A DNA stretch of 64,000 bases from the NCBI RefSeq assembly GCF_030848805.1, contig NC_092364.1, positions 2,852,001-2,916,000 of the forward strand, given 5' to 3'. Made by a program: the position numbers and the translations under genes. This DNA comes from Temnothorax longispinosus (Eukaryota; Arthropoda; Insecta; Hymenoptera; Formicidae). The notes under the pieces were generated by a model. The model was not told the DNA's origin, made no database searches, and was given only the letters and a program-made list of their open reading frames with translations. This document shows, piece by piece, positions 38,257 through 51,108 of this stretch (positions are counted from its first letter, which is position 1; each line of letters starts with the position of its first letter).

Positions 38257-40668
38257 TTTAGGGAATCGAGTTGTAGCCTTTGCAAATGACTTGCGGTAAT
38301 AGATCTTTGTCTAAACTCGCTTCACGAAGGAGCAGTATTAGTTTTAACTTGTAACCGTTTTCCTTTGTTTGGTAACATTTTGTTTATTATAATGTCGAAT
38401 GTCAAAGCAGGGCCGTGCGAAGAGAAAACTGCGCCCGGGACATACCATGAATTTGGCGCTCCCTTCCGCAGTTGAATAAAAGCTTAATCGGTAAAGTGAC
38501 TTTTAGCGCCCCTCTGGCATCGACGCCCGGGATTTGGGCCACTTTCACTTTTTTTTCGCATGGGCCTGTGTCAAAATGTCTGTGATTTCTCGCACATATA
38601 CATATCTGAATTAGGTAAATTCAGTAAATCAAACTGTCATGGTCGTATTTCTTCTCTTTCTAATACTCAGATGCACTTTTGCTTTATTCTAAATAGGTAG
38701 AAAGTAAAGGAATTGGTGATTAAAAAAGTATTTTACGTGCATTTAGTGCACCGGGCAAAATTATCTTTTTCATTGGATTTTCAATCTTTCGGACTGCTAC
38801 CGTGTTAAGGTCGTTTTCGAGGAGAAAGAGGGGGGTGGAGTTATAAGTTGGCCAACAGCCGTGTATTATTATCGTGCTCCAAGAAATAAGCTTCACATGA
38901 TATGCACACACATATATAGTGGACACGTAATATTTAACGTAATTTAAAGTAAATGTCAAATATTGTATTCAATGCATCACAATTAAGTTAATTACTACTA
39001 AACAATCGATATGTTACATAGTTCTCCGTTGCTCACATTACTCAATCCTGCAATTCATGTACATACATAATCTGAAATTGATTGAAAAGTTATAAGTATC
39101 TTGATAGACGTAAAGATGCATTATGTTATAAAATTTATTTTTATTGAAAGACATGCAAGAAAGTATTAGATGTTTGCAAATTCCACAAAAGAAATATACG
39201 TTCCATTAAAAAATTCTCATTTTCTAAAAATAAATATTTTATAATATTTTTAAAATTTGTTTCCCTAATTCTATCATTTCAATAGGAGTGTTAATCAATT
39301 AGTTGAATGTATTAATGAAATCACTAATTATCCATTGAAACGGATCATGTTGTACTACGCCACAGAACGGCATGTAGCATGCTGCCTGCCTGGTTGAGTC
39401 ATGACATCCTAGTGATTGCAATGTACTTTTTATTTAATAACTTGCCTGACGAAAAAACCAAGCGCAAGACAAGGTTTAAACTTTTGCGGTCAATATCTTT
39501 CAACATTTTGTATAACAATTTTTAATTCCCTAAAATATATTCCCTACATTCGAATTAAAAATTATACGTGCGATATGGGCTGCATTTTGTGGAATTGATT
39601 TGACGATAGTTTGTTTTCCCGAGTTCGGATTTTAAATTGATTAGCGAGTTACAGTCAGACAGCCGAAAATTTAAAGCGCAAATCTGATTGAAGTATTACT
39701 GTGGTAAAATAAGTGATTTGCATAGTGTTTATATGTGCACAAAATTTTGATTATGATTTTCCAAATACGTATTAATATAAAATTCCACATGAATGCATAC
39801 CTACATATTCCTTCATATAGGTACATTAATATATTACTCTTCAGCAATGTTTTACGTCAAGATTTTGATTGATCTACTTTTGATGTTATTTAATTCTAGC
39901 GCACAAATTTGCTGCGAAGCGAATAATTTCGTATCGCAGACTGCTTTTCTTTAGCAATTGAAATCCAGCGAACGACAACCATTAATGGATTGTCAAAATT
40001 CGTAAGGGATAACGTCTTAGCTGTCGCGAAAGTGATAGATAATAAAAATTGATCCTTTAGCATCAATTATAGATATTACAAATTAAATAGAGACTAGACA
40101 TTATCAGCATAATATGCATTATAAATTTTTCTTGAAGCTAGAATATGAAGTAATCATTATTTTCACCTTATATAATTATTTTTTATTAAATAGATAAAGT
40201 TTGAGCTATACTAACGTAATTAATCAAGGAGTTAGATCATTGACGTCATGAGATCATTTACGTGTATCTACGATATTCAGAAACGTATGCAGATATATTT
40301 ATGTTGCGTACAAAAAATTACATTACAATGGTTAATTACAAGATATTTTGTATATAAAGATACATTTTTGTTTTTATAAAATACGTTTTTTGACGATCCA
40401 ATGAGAATTGTTATCATGCATCACAGCGAACCGATCTTTCTTTAATTGTTGACTTTGCAATTACTTAAACAAAACAGCTACATACACAATTCCTTACATT
40501 TTAATGAAATTATCTTATATCAAATGCGTGTTATAAAAATTTGTTTTCCTCATATTTGTTCCATAAACAGTTTAAAAACTTTTTTTATAATAAATAAATA
40601 ATTTTATATTACAATTACTAACAAGTTAGTGATTAAAACAGATAATTAGGTTAATGATAACCAGATAA
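38257..40668. other. Spacer between array copies A and B
   Basis: It holds the promoter side of copy A, a hAT-type MITE (38408-38568) and AT-rich DNA. Parts (for example about 39840-40560) resemble the spacer upstream of copy C's 3' end at about 46750-47640. The duplication unit therefore includes intergenic sequence. No gene is seen. Confidence 0.5.
38408..38568. mobile_element. hAT-type MITE, 161 bp, with 8-bp target duplication
   Basis: Imperfect terminal inverted repeats begin CAGGGCCGTGCGAA and CAGGCCCATGCGAA. An 8-bp flanking repeat is TGTCAAAG on the left (38400-38407) and TGTCAAAA on the right (38569-38576). Homologous sites upstream of the partial copy B exon 1 (about 46270) and of copy C (about 51250) lack the element and carry a single copy of the target. 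It lies about 150 bp upstream of the copy A start codon. There is no coding capacity, so mobilisation would need a transposase elsewhere. Confidence 0.85.
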
Positions 40669-41340
40669 TCATGATTTTAGATGTAGAATTTTGTCCAATT
40701 CTCTCTGGGTTTCATATATCATTTTTACTTTATTACACTTATATGTATCGATCGTTTGTTCGCGCATTTCTTTCCATTCATACAATTGTTGAAATATAGG
40801 ACGTGCAATAGTTGACGAACAAAATTCAATAGCAAAGTTCAAAGCTGAGTCGACTTTCTCAGCCCATCGAATTTTAATGCATAATAGCAGCCAAGAGAAT
40901 CTGCGAAATAAATGCGCTTTATGTTAAGCAAATGTGAATCACTCTAAATAAAGATATAAATATTTACCGTATTTTTGTATTATGTTGGTAATATTCCTCG
41001 AATTTGTAATGTTCTAAAATACATATCAGCTTCTTCCTGGTCAATTTCTCATGAAAATCATATAGGTAGTTTAAGAATAATATTCTTTCCAAGTATAAAT
41101 TGATTTTTCTATTCCTTAAAGCATCAGGTATATTATGGGTTTGACAATCCCATTTGATCCATTCTATCGCTAACTCACAATACTTTGTTTCCCATGCGGT
41201 TTTTTTTGGCACGATAGGTGGCGGAGGGTCATCAAAGAACCACACGCCCCATGCAACATCATCTAACATCTGAAAACATCATTGAACTCGTTGTTTTTAA
41301 ATCCTAAAAATATGAATACTAGTGAAACTGTATATAGAGT

Positions 41341-42880
41341 AAGATCCCAGGGCTCCCAGACGTAACTTATTTTGTGAAAGACAAAATGTGGGACATTGAG
41401 TAGTGTTCATATAAACTTTGAATACCTGCGTACCTGCAAAGGTGGTTAGACGGCCGATTTACAGGTACCAGGTGAGAAAGGTAAGTAAAAATAGGACTAA
41501 CTTAACTTAAATTCTGACGGCTGATTTTTATATATACTTTATAAAATATTATTACAAAATAATATTCAACACTGCCAGACACTTTCCGCCGGCCATAACT
41601 TCCGCCAGACGCTTTAAAGCTACCTAAAATAAAAAAAAAGAACTTTACTTACATTCTGACGCTTGATTTTTATATATGTTACTTAGCGGACTATTTCAAA
41701 ACTATATGTGCTTAGCCAGACAAATCGTAAGGGCCAAACATCCCCCCAGACACCAAAAACATTCAGCCGTGAGTATGAGCGCGAAGGTACTATGCTCGCG
41801 TTTTAGAGCGAGTGAGATATCTATGTGAACTAATTTACCCCTTTTAAACTCAGTCTTATAATATCTATGAAGATAAGTCAAAAAAAAACACCGTCCTTTT
41901 TTTATTACATTTTCTTTAACAAAAACACACATTTCATCAAAAACAGCTTGATGGAGTTGACGAACATCATGCCACTTTGTTTTAATTTTTTTTTTTTTTT
42001 TTTTTTTTTTACGATGTTTTATAAGAATATTCCAATTGACAATTTTTGTGATAATATATTTTTGTATGAATACAATTTTTAACTTTATTAATCAACTCCG
42101 CAAATGTTTCGTCTTCTTTATCTATCTTATTCAGAAAATCGTTTTTATTAGATGAATGTAATGGCAGTCTTTTTGATCTATGTTTTTTTGTCTTTTGGTT
42201 ACAAAATATACTTATACATATACTTATACATATAATATACTTATACATATCAACTCCATCGTCAACTCCATCAAGCTGTTTTTGATGAAACGTGTGTTTT
42301 TGTTGAAGAAAATGTAATAAAAAAGGACGGTGTTTTTTTCTGACTTATCTTCATAGATATTATAAGACTGAGTTTAAGAGGGGTAAATTAGTTCACATAG
42401 ATATCTCACTCGCTCTAAAACGCGAGCATAGTACCCTCGCGCTCATACTCACGGCTGAATGTTTTTGGTGTCTGGGGGAATGTTTGGCCCTTACGATTTG
42501 TCTGGCTAAGCACATATAGTTTTGAAATAGTCCGCTAAGTAACATATATAAAAATCAAGCGTCAGAATGTAAGTAAAGTTCATTTTTTTTATTTTAGGTA
42601 GCTTTAAAGCGTCTGGCGGAAGTTATGGCCGGCGGAAAATGTCTGGCAGTGTTAAATATTATTTTGTAATAATATTTTATAAAGTATATATAAAAATCAG
42701 CCGTCAGAATTTAAGTTAAGTTAGGCCTATTTTTACTTACCTTTCTCACCTGGTACCTGTAAATCGGCCGTCTAACCACCTTTGCAGGTACGCAGGTATT
42801 CAAAGTTCATATGAACACTACTCAATGTCCCACATTTTGTCTTTCACAAAATAAGTTACGTCTGGGAGCCCTGGGATCTT
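41341..42880. mobile_element. Fold-back element: 620-bp inverted arms around a 300-bp core
   Basis: The left arm (41341-41961, starting AAGATCCCAGGGCTCCCAGA) is repeated almost exactly in reverse complement as the right arm (42261-42880). The central 299 bp is single copy. The arms differ at only a few positions where compared by eye, so insertion or arm homogenisation is recent. Introns in the same position of copies A and C lack it. No clear target-site duplication was found: the host sequence resumes at GTTTGTATG. The left arm ends near a T homopolymer of about 25 bases. A core frame at 42009-42248 (minus) is described separately. The element lies inside an intron of the already broken copy B. 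Confidence 0.85.
42009..42248 (-). pseudogene. Gene fragment in the fold-back core
   Basis: A 79-codon minus-strand frame begins with hydrophobic/low-complexity residues and continues with CNQKTKKHRSKRLPL, then about 45 residues, then YYHKNCQLEYSYK. The spaced Cys/His residues with a YHxxC ending resemble the N-terminal putative metal-binding segment found in many uncharacterised insect and cnidarian transposon-linked proteins. That resemblance is from memory and unverified. The frame stops soon after, so this is a captured or residual fragment, not a full gene. Confidence 0.35.
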
Positions 42881-43984
42881 GGACTAATAGTTTGTATGTA
42901 TAGAAGCGATGTTACCTTTTTTTTCTTAGGAAAGTATTGATACAAGTAGTCCTTCCACTCTTGAGTGTTTATACTTTTGAATGCAAATTCATTAAAATAA
43001 GATTTAAAAAATGGTTCGAATACTGAGGGTCCTCCTAACATATTCTCTAGTGTTTCTAAAAGCATACATCCCCTTTCATATGGCACATATTCGATAGCTT
43101 CAATAACAGGAAACAAATCTCTCAAATTAGGTAATAAGCATTTTGGCCAGGTGACGTTTGTGGATTCTATAATCTATCATACAATTTCAGAAAATATTGC
43201 AGTGAGAATGCAGGAATGTGTGTGTGTTTGTTTGTTTGTTTGTTGTGTATACATGGTAAGATTTTTTCATTTGAAAACATTATTTATTACTTCATTCTTT
43301 TGACTTAATTAAAGTTAATACCTTACCTTCTTTCACAGATTGTATAGTCCTCTTCTTTTGAGAAAAGAGTTTATATCTTTAATCTGTATCAGTAGTTTGC
43401 TCATAATTTTTCTGCTAATGAAAATGCTGAAACTCTTATTTAACCACAAATGCTCATAATTCGAACACGTAACTAAACATCCTGCCCAGCTCTGTGAGAT
43501 ATTCCGGGCAAGTGAACTGATATTAGAACGATCTCCAGGCAGTATAATCGGCAAAATAAACATCACGCATGGACATTCTGTTTTAAAATCGGCGATACTT
43601 GGTGGAAGCACGCATATATTGTATCTACCTAGAAATATTATTTTAAATGTAATATAACAAGAAACAATAACAATTAGCAAAAAGGGATGATTGATAATAC
43701 GCAAAGTTAAAATTTAATGTATATACAAATTTAAATAAACAAATATCAACAAGTTTAGTTGATGTTTTACCCCAAATATAAGGTCCACACTAACTTTTGG
43801 CAATCTCCAACATGCTTCCAGTATTAATGCCTGAACGGCAACGGAACGTATGGCGAGCGGAAGTAAAATATGTTTTTTCGGCATATAGATTGGTCCAAGC
43901 ATTAATTTCTTGTTTTTCTGGTGCGCCGACAGCAATAAAGACCGCATAAGATGGTACTGACTTATCTTGACAGAATTCATATAC

Positions 43985-45700
43985 AATTCGTTAGGTCTAC
44001 TTTCTCGCCGCATTTTTAACGCTAAATTTAGCTACTCATCTGTTATCTCGCGATACATGTGATTATCTCTGAAGTACTTATATACGCCACATATGCAAAA
44101 TGCTGTCCGAAATCCTCTTATCTTACAATTAATGAAAGAAGTGTTGATTCTATGTAATTTCTACAATCTGAAGTAATACATACATCACGATATTATAATC
44201 TGAAACTGAGATATACGAATATTGTCAAATATACAATTGATTTTGATTTGGCTGATTTCGCTAAATGCGCAACATAAATAGAGCGCTAAATCTCTACTAA
44301 CGATCCTTTGAAGCCGTCAAAAGGATATCTCTATTCGTTATCTGTATCACGGACGTGCATGATACCGTATAGTTGCAAGTTTGTAGTAAAATGTGAAGGT
44401 TGTAACGCTGAAATATAGGACTGAACAAGAAAAGGACTCTTCAATAGAGATCAGTAGATCAGTAGAGGAGATAATCTGTCTTCTAGAACCATAATAAACC
44501 AATCTTGATGTGATAATTATACGCAATCCCACGCGTTTAATTGCTCGGCACACTAAGCGATTTTGCCCAATATAGAAATTAATTATCGGAAGCATGGGAT
44601 TGTGAACATTTCTGAGGAAAAGTACAGCTGTGCGATAATCGCCGCTACCAAAAAAAAAATGCTATTGTGCGAATTAAAAATATCATAAGAAGTATGTCAC
44701 GATGTTCAAAGAATGCATATGTTAATGAATATAAGACTGTATTCTTGCCGCGTATTTATTTAATGTACGTATATTAATATAAAAACCCGATATTTTGTAA
44801 TACTTAATCCAATAAAAATCTTTGACAAAGTTATATTGACATGTTGAAAGTAAAATAAACGGTTATAAGAAAGATACTGATGTAAGAACGTTAATGTAGA
44901 TATGAAGATAATATAGAGTTGAATATAGAGTTCAATAGTCATTAATTATTTCTAGATAGAACAACATACATTTATATTTTAGGATACTTATCTTTAATTT
45001 TAAAAGAAGACTTTGTTTAGGCCTTGAGGCAATAAAAACATCGATGAGAAATTTACGTAACAGCTTTGTAATTACGTAATGTCAAAATTCAACTTTTTTT
45101 TGTCCTCTTATTTCTCATATTATTTTTATTACTTAAAATTATTTTCTATTTTATTAAAATAGATATATTAATTCAAAATATTCTTTTTCACGATATTTTG
45201 ACGAACACTTGTACGCGTTTTAGATTCTGTTACTTTAATAATCGCTATATACAGCGATTTTTTTAAAATAATTTATAAGAAATTTTATCTCATTATAATT
45301 GTTTTTTTTTCTGCAGTTCTTTTATTTTACTTCTTCACAAAAACAATTCAAATAAATTATATTTTAATTAAATTTTAATTATATATGAAATTCAAATATT
45401 TACTAGTAACTTATATGTAGAAATTATTATTTGTATTTATTTATATGTGACATATTTGCTCGCGATATTTTAATTATGAATTAAATTGGTAAAAGAGCTT
45501 ACAATTAAGTATGTTTACAATATCAGTGACAAGCGATCGATTCAATTCGATTTTTTTGTTTTAATTAAATAAATTCTTATGTAAAGTTAAATATATGTGC
45601 GATTTGCAAAAGTTCTGTTCCATAAGGAATGAGTTGATCTAATTCTAATAATTCGATATTACATATTAATAAAACAAGTCAAGACTTATGTTGGATATAA
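43985..45700. other. Non-homologous segment inside copy B
   Basis: Homology to copies A and C stops at about 43984, within exon 6, and resumes near 45700 with the exon 2-like piece. The intervening AT-rich DNA replaces exons 3-5. Short open frames here (for example 44347-44595, minus) show no recognisable motif. Confidence 0.5.
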
Positions 45701-46126
45701 AAGAAAATGTTCACTCACTATCTCATTAATTACAGGTTTTCTTTCTATTGACAAAATCGCTTTTCCTTGGAGATCTTTTTAATTAAAATTTACATTTTTA
45801 ATTCTAAATAGATATCTTCTACACGTGCCAAGTCTTACAATTAGAAAGATTACAGAAGTTAAAAAATATAAATAATAAGTAATGATATATACATGTAATG
45901 AGCAAGTACATGACAAGAAATATGATATTCTTTAAGAGCTAAGGATATGTGCAACTGTTTCGTCCTTCAAACATTTTAATAAATTCTGCAAACATTCTTT
46001 ATTCTATTTTCTTTAAGAAAAAAGTTTTAAATTTATTATATTATGCTTATGTAACTAATTAAATAATTAACGTACCTGGTTTCGCAGAAGAATATATGGA
46101 TCTTCGGTAGAGCCTGCGATATCCAT

Positions 46127-47714
46127 TTCAGAAGAGTCGCGTTATAGCCTTTCCAAATGACTTGTGATAATAGATCTTTATGTCTAAACTGATCTTACAA
46201 AAGCGGTATTGTTTTTAACTTTTATCACTTTCTTTTATAATAAACATTTTCTAATAAACATACTCTGTTTATTAGAACGTCAAAGTGTCTGTGATTCCTC
46301 GCGCATAAACATATTCGAAGGTAAATTTGATATTTCAAACTGTCATTTCTACGCGAATCGCGCTTTACTTTAATTAAGTTACAGATTTATTGATTCACTG
46401 ATTCATTGATTCAGTTGATCCATTAATAATACTATTGTTTTCTTCTTTTAAATATTAACGTTTTTAGCGGAATAAAATTGTGTGCGTGGTTTTAACAAGA
46501 CAAGAAGATGAAATTAAATTAAATCGCCGCAGCAAAAATCGCGAATAATTTTCTTGATTTATTAAAATCGCGTAATTTCATTCTCCTTGAGACGTAAAAC
46601 TTTAGAAAAGATAAAGTAATCTCCGTCTTTTATCACAAACGAAGATATTTTTTACATACACAGATATTTAAATTTATTATTAAATTTAATAATGCTTTTT
46701 GATCTAATAAATCTAATAATACAATATATCAATATATTACCATATAGCATTATTTCAAGTCAAGATTTCAATTGATTTGTTTCCTATGTTTTTTTCACCT
46801 AAAATGTATTAAATATAATTTTATGTTGCAAAAAAAGTTATTCTTGAATTTAATTACATGTCATAATTTATTTAATTCTAGCACACAAATTCGGCGCGCA
46901 CTAAATAATTTCAAAGACATTTTATTCGCAACTGGAATCCAGCAAACATCAAACATTAATGGAATTATCAAAATCTAGGGATAACGTCATAACCGTCTTG
47001 TACGCGATATACAATAAAAATTAATCTCCTAGCATCAATTATAAATGGTATAAATAAAGAACTGAACATTAATATAACAGTATACATTATAAATTTCTCT
47101 GAATGTGAGAATATGCGGTAATCATTATTTTTACTTATACATATAATAATTATTTTTCATCAAATGAACAAAATGCAAGCTAACGAGATTGCCAAGGAGG
47201 TAGCATCGAGAATATTTACATATATATCTACGAATCGTTTTTTTTTTTTAAGAGCTGATATTTCAGTTCAAGTAATACGTATAGTCCATTGTAAGTAAAA
47301 TAAAATGTAGAAATTTATGCAAATATATTTATGTTACATACAAAAAAATTACATTACTATGATTAGTTACAATATTCTGTGCATAAAAAATAAATGTTTT
47401 ATTTTTCTAAATTTAAACATCTTTCGACGATCCAACGGGAATTGTCATCATACTCATCATACATCATACATCATACGAACCGAGCCGCCTTCAATCAAGT
47501 TGGAACTGCAATTCACAGACAAAATAAATAAATTTTTAAATTCTAACGAAATTATCCTACAACAAATGTGTGATGTAGGAATTTGTTTCTACCATATTTG
47601 TTTCGTGAACACAACATTTTTGAAGAGTTTTCTTTATAACAAATAAATTATTTTATATTATAGTTGTTAATGTCTTACCCTGTAAAAAAATTTGGTCAAT
47701 TGTTAACGAGATAA
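46127..47714. other. Spacer between array copies B and C
   Basis: AT-rich DNA. The first about 250 bp is the former promoter side of copy B and closely matches the upstream region of copy C. The stretch 46750-47640 resembles 39840-40560. No gene is seen. Confidence 0.5.
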
Positions 47715-50700
47715 TTATGAATTTAGTTCTAGAATCTTTTCTAATTCTTTCTGAGTTTCAGCCAACATTTTTTCTTTATATTTCTTATACTTATTGATCG
47801 CTGTTCGACGCATGTCTGACCATTCGTACAAATATTGAAATATAGGACGTGCATGATTTAACGAACAGTACTGAATGGCAAAGTCCAAAGCTGATCTAAC
47901 TTTCTTAACCCATCGAATTTTAATGCACAATTGTAGCCAAAGACACCTGTAAAATACGGATGTTTTACATTAAACCAATGTAAATCCATTTGAATAAAAA
48001 TGCGTAATTACCGTATGTCACAATTTCGGTGATCAAAGTTGTAAAGATTTGAAATTGATTCCAGTTTCTTTTCGGTTAAGTCCGTATGAAAGAAATTTAA
48101 GTCGTTTAAAAATATTATCCACTCAATGTTAGAAAAGGGCGGTTTATATATTTCCATAGCAGATAAATTATCGGGGTTGTTATCCCATTTGACACATGCT
48201 TCCGCTAACTCGAAAAAATTTGTTTCCCATGCGGTCTTTGCCAGCACACCAGGTAGAGGAGGGATATTATAGAACCATGTGTCCCATACAACATCATCTA
48301 ACATCTGAAAACAACATTAAAGTTATTATTTTTAAATACTAGAAGTATGAATACTAGTTTGTATGTATAGAAGTGATGTTACCTTTTTTTTCTCAGGAAA
48401 GCATTGATACAAGTAGTTTTTCCACTCTTGAGTGTTTATACTTTTGAATTTAAATTCATTAAAGTAAGATTTTAAAAATGGTTCGAATACTGAGGGACCT
48501 CCTAACATATTCTCTAGATCACCTAAGAGCATACATCCCGCTTCGTAAGGCACATATTCAGTGACTTTCTGAGGCGACAAATCCATCAAATTAGGTAATA
48601 AGCATTTTATTAGGCCATCATTTTTGGGATCTTCGAGCTATAATACAATTCCAGAAAATAGTGCAGTATGAATGCAAGAATGTGTGTGTGTGTGTTTTTT
48701 GTATACAATGTAAAATGTTATTATTTGGTGTAACATTATTTATTACTCAATTTCTTTGACCTAATCCTAGTCACGTAATCAAAGTTAATATCTTACCATA
48801 TTTTTCAGGTTATTTAATCCTTCCCTTTCCAAAAAAGACTTCATGTCTTTGAGATAGTCTAGTAGTTCACTTTTAATTTTCCTGCTAATAAAAATGTTGA
48901 AACTCTTATTCAACCACAAATGCTTATAATTCGAACACGTAACTAAACTTCCTGTCCAGCTCTGTAAGATGTTTCGAGCAAGTGAACTGATAGAAGAACG
49001 ATCGCCTCCGCGAAGGAGAGTCGGCGAAATAAATGTCACGCATGGACATTCTATTTCGAAATCGGCAGCACTTGGTGGAAGCACGCATATATCGTGTTTA
49101 TCTAGAGATATTATTTTAAATGTAATAACACATAAAAATAATAACAATAAATAAAAATTGCAAGATTGATAATCCACAAAAATAAATTTATTATATGCAC
49201 TTTTTGCTTCATAGAATTATCAATACTATCACCTCTCGGAATATTGCAGATTCCTCCTCAATCATATATAAATTTAAATAAATTAATATCAACAAATTTA
49301 GTTATTTTACCCCAAGAACAAGGTCCACACAAACTTTCGGCAGTCTTCAATATGTTTTCAATCATGACTTCAAACATTCTCCCAATGGTGCCCATAAATT
49401 CTTTTTCTGCTAATATATGGATTTTTGTATTTTTGATGTGTTTTTTCTGTAGTGCGCCCACAGAAATAACCACCGCGTAAGATGGTACCGGATTTATTTG
49501 TTTTAATCTATATACGTCTCCTTCCGAATATTTGCACGTATCTTGCAGAAGTGCAGACATTATAACTTCATAATTTTTAGGTACCGTGATCTAAAAAATT
49601 AAATATACGTCAATAAAAATTAAATTGATATTTTATTTTAGTTTAATTAAAACAGTTTCTCTAAGAAAATAGGCATTTATGTTTAAAAACATTTAATTTC
49701 TTTTTCACGTACTCATTCTATTTCTTCGAAAATGTTTACTACTTTTATCAATAATATCAATAATCAGTTGTACATTGTTTTTTTTTTTTTTTTTTGTATA
49801 AATGAATAAATACGAAATGCATAGGTACACATATGCCCTGTGTTAAATTCTTACCATAGCAGAGTACGTAAATTTGACAGACGGTGTATCCTGGCAGGGA
49901 AACCATGCTCTAGCATAAATTAGCTAAAAGAAATAGAAACTTTTACATAATCTATGTTAATGTAGAAAAGTATCTTTGTTTAGCCAGTTTACCTTGTTGT
50001 TAGACAGTAAAAAGGGATGTTCGCCATCGGCAGTTTGCTCAGGTGTTAGCCAATATAATGCAGGAGAGTCTGTTCTTGTTTCATATTCAATTTGAATTTG
50101 GCATCTGAAAGAGTATCGTATATTAGGTATATTTAATTCTTACATCAATCAGTTTTAGTAATTGTACTTTTCTTTAAATGTCTTATATTTACTCGGACTC
50201 ATAAGCGGAATCAACAATTGGTGGTAAGTCTATAATAAATGAAGTTCCCAAGACACCATGATGTTCATTATTATCAGGTACCTGGTGCTTATCATTATAA
50301 TCTAAACGTGACTCAGTTTTAGGATTTGTTACACTTTTTATGTCAAGTTCGTAATTATCTAAAATCTAATTGTTCAAGAATATATTAATAACAAGTCAAA
50401 ATTTTTTGCCCAATGCTAAAGAAGATTTCTACTCACTACTTTCTGAGCTGAATGTTTCCTTTTTATATTTAACATCGCTTTTCCTTGAAGAACCTTTTGA
50501 GTAAAATTCACTTTCAATTCTAAATCGATATGGGTTACACGCGCAAGATCTAATAATTAGAAAGATACAGAAAGTAACAAATATGTAAGTAATAAATAAC
50601 GATATATAAATGTAGTGCATAAGTACATAAAATGGCATATTGGTAATTAAAATTATCATACAATTGTGTTATTATTATATTATTATAGTATTCGTAAAAT

Positions 50701-51108
50701 GCAAACAGATTTTAAACTATTGTGATGAATACAACATATTTTATACATTTAATCCTCGCCATGAGACCGTTTAAATTTGTCGCATTGTCCGGAGTATGAC
50801 AAATTACAGACTCGAAAATAAGTGTGGCTATTTAGGATTAAGAAAACACTCAGTATCAATTAATTAAAACTGTGAAAGAATAATCTAATTGTGAAAACTG
50901 TAAATTACTAAAGAACTAAAGATATGTGCGGCAATTTCGTCTTTCAAAGATATTACTGAATTCCAAAAATATTCCGTGTTTCATTTTCTTTAAAAATAAA
51001 TAGATAAATTAATTTTTTTTTATATTGTGCTTATGAAGCTAATTAAATAATTAACATACCTGGTTTTGCAGAAGAATATGTTTCTTCGGTAGAGCCTGCG
51101 ATATCCAT
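47715..51108 (-). CDS. LTA4H-like pseudo-aminopeptidase, array copy C (intact frame)
   Basis: The same ten-exon architecture as copy A: 51060-51108, 50437-50549, 50193-50365, 49993-50104, 49855-49923, 49311-49590, 48797-49101, 48383-48637, 48012-48304 and 47715-47946. Phases are identical and there are 626 uninterrupted codons. It is clearly diverged from A (for example exon 6 and the N-terminal loop in exon 3) yet keeps the frame. Active-site changes match: R-N-I-L-Q (308-312) for HEXXH, Lys331 for the third zinc ligand, F-E-I-E-C for GGMEN, and Ser/Asn where LTA4H has the carboxylate-binding Arg563/Lys565. The VPYEAG tyrosine is retained. Start chosen: the only in-frame ATG of exon 1 (MDIAGSTEETYSSAKP). 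With A it forms a pair of apparently functional but non-catalytic M1-family proteins. Expression cannot be judged from sequence. Confidence 0.85.

Larger units (their letters stand above)
40669..46126 (-). pseudogene. LTA4H-like array copy B, broken
   Basis: The 3' half is recognisable as exons 10 (40669-40900), 9 (40968-41269), 8 (42916-43173), 7 (43327-43628) and the 3' part of exon 6 (43771 to about 43984). The 5' end survives as exon 1-like (46076-46126) and exon 2-like (45719-45833) pieces. Exons 3-5 and the start of exon 6 are missing; about 1.7 kb of unrelated sequence lies in their place. Defects are TTG to TAG in exon 6 (43790-43792), CGA to TGA near the end of exon 7 (43333-43335), a length change in exon 1 that shifts frame, and a 2-bp change in exon 2 with an in-frame TAA. 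Intron 8 carries a 1.5 kb fold-back insertion. The HEXXH position again reads R-N-I-S-Q and WLNE reads WLNK, so zinc loss predates this copy's decay. The two halves could instead be remnants of two different copies. Confidence 0.85.

Noticed and set aside
41702..41932. 76-codon frame in the fold-back arm
   Set aside because: The same sequence is present in the other arm in inverted orientation. It is part of the element's non-coding arm, with no motif.
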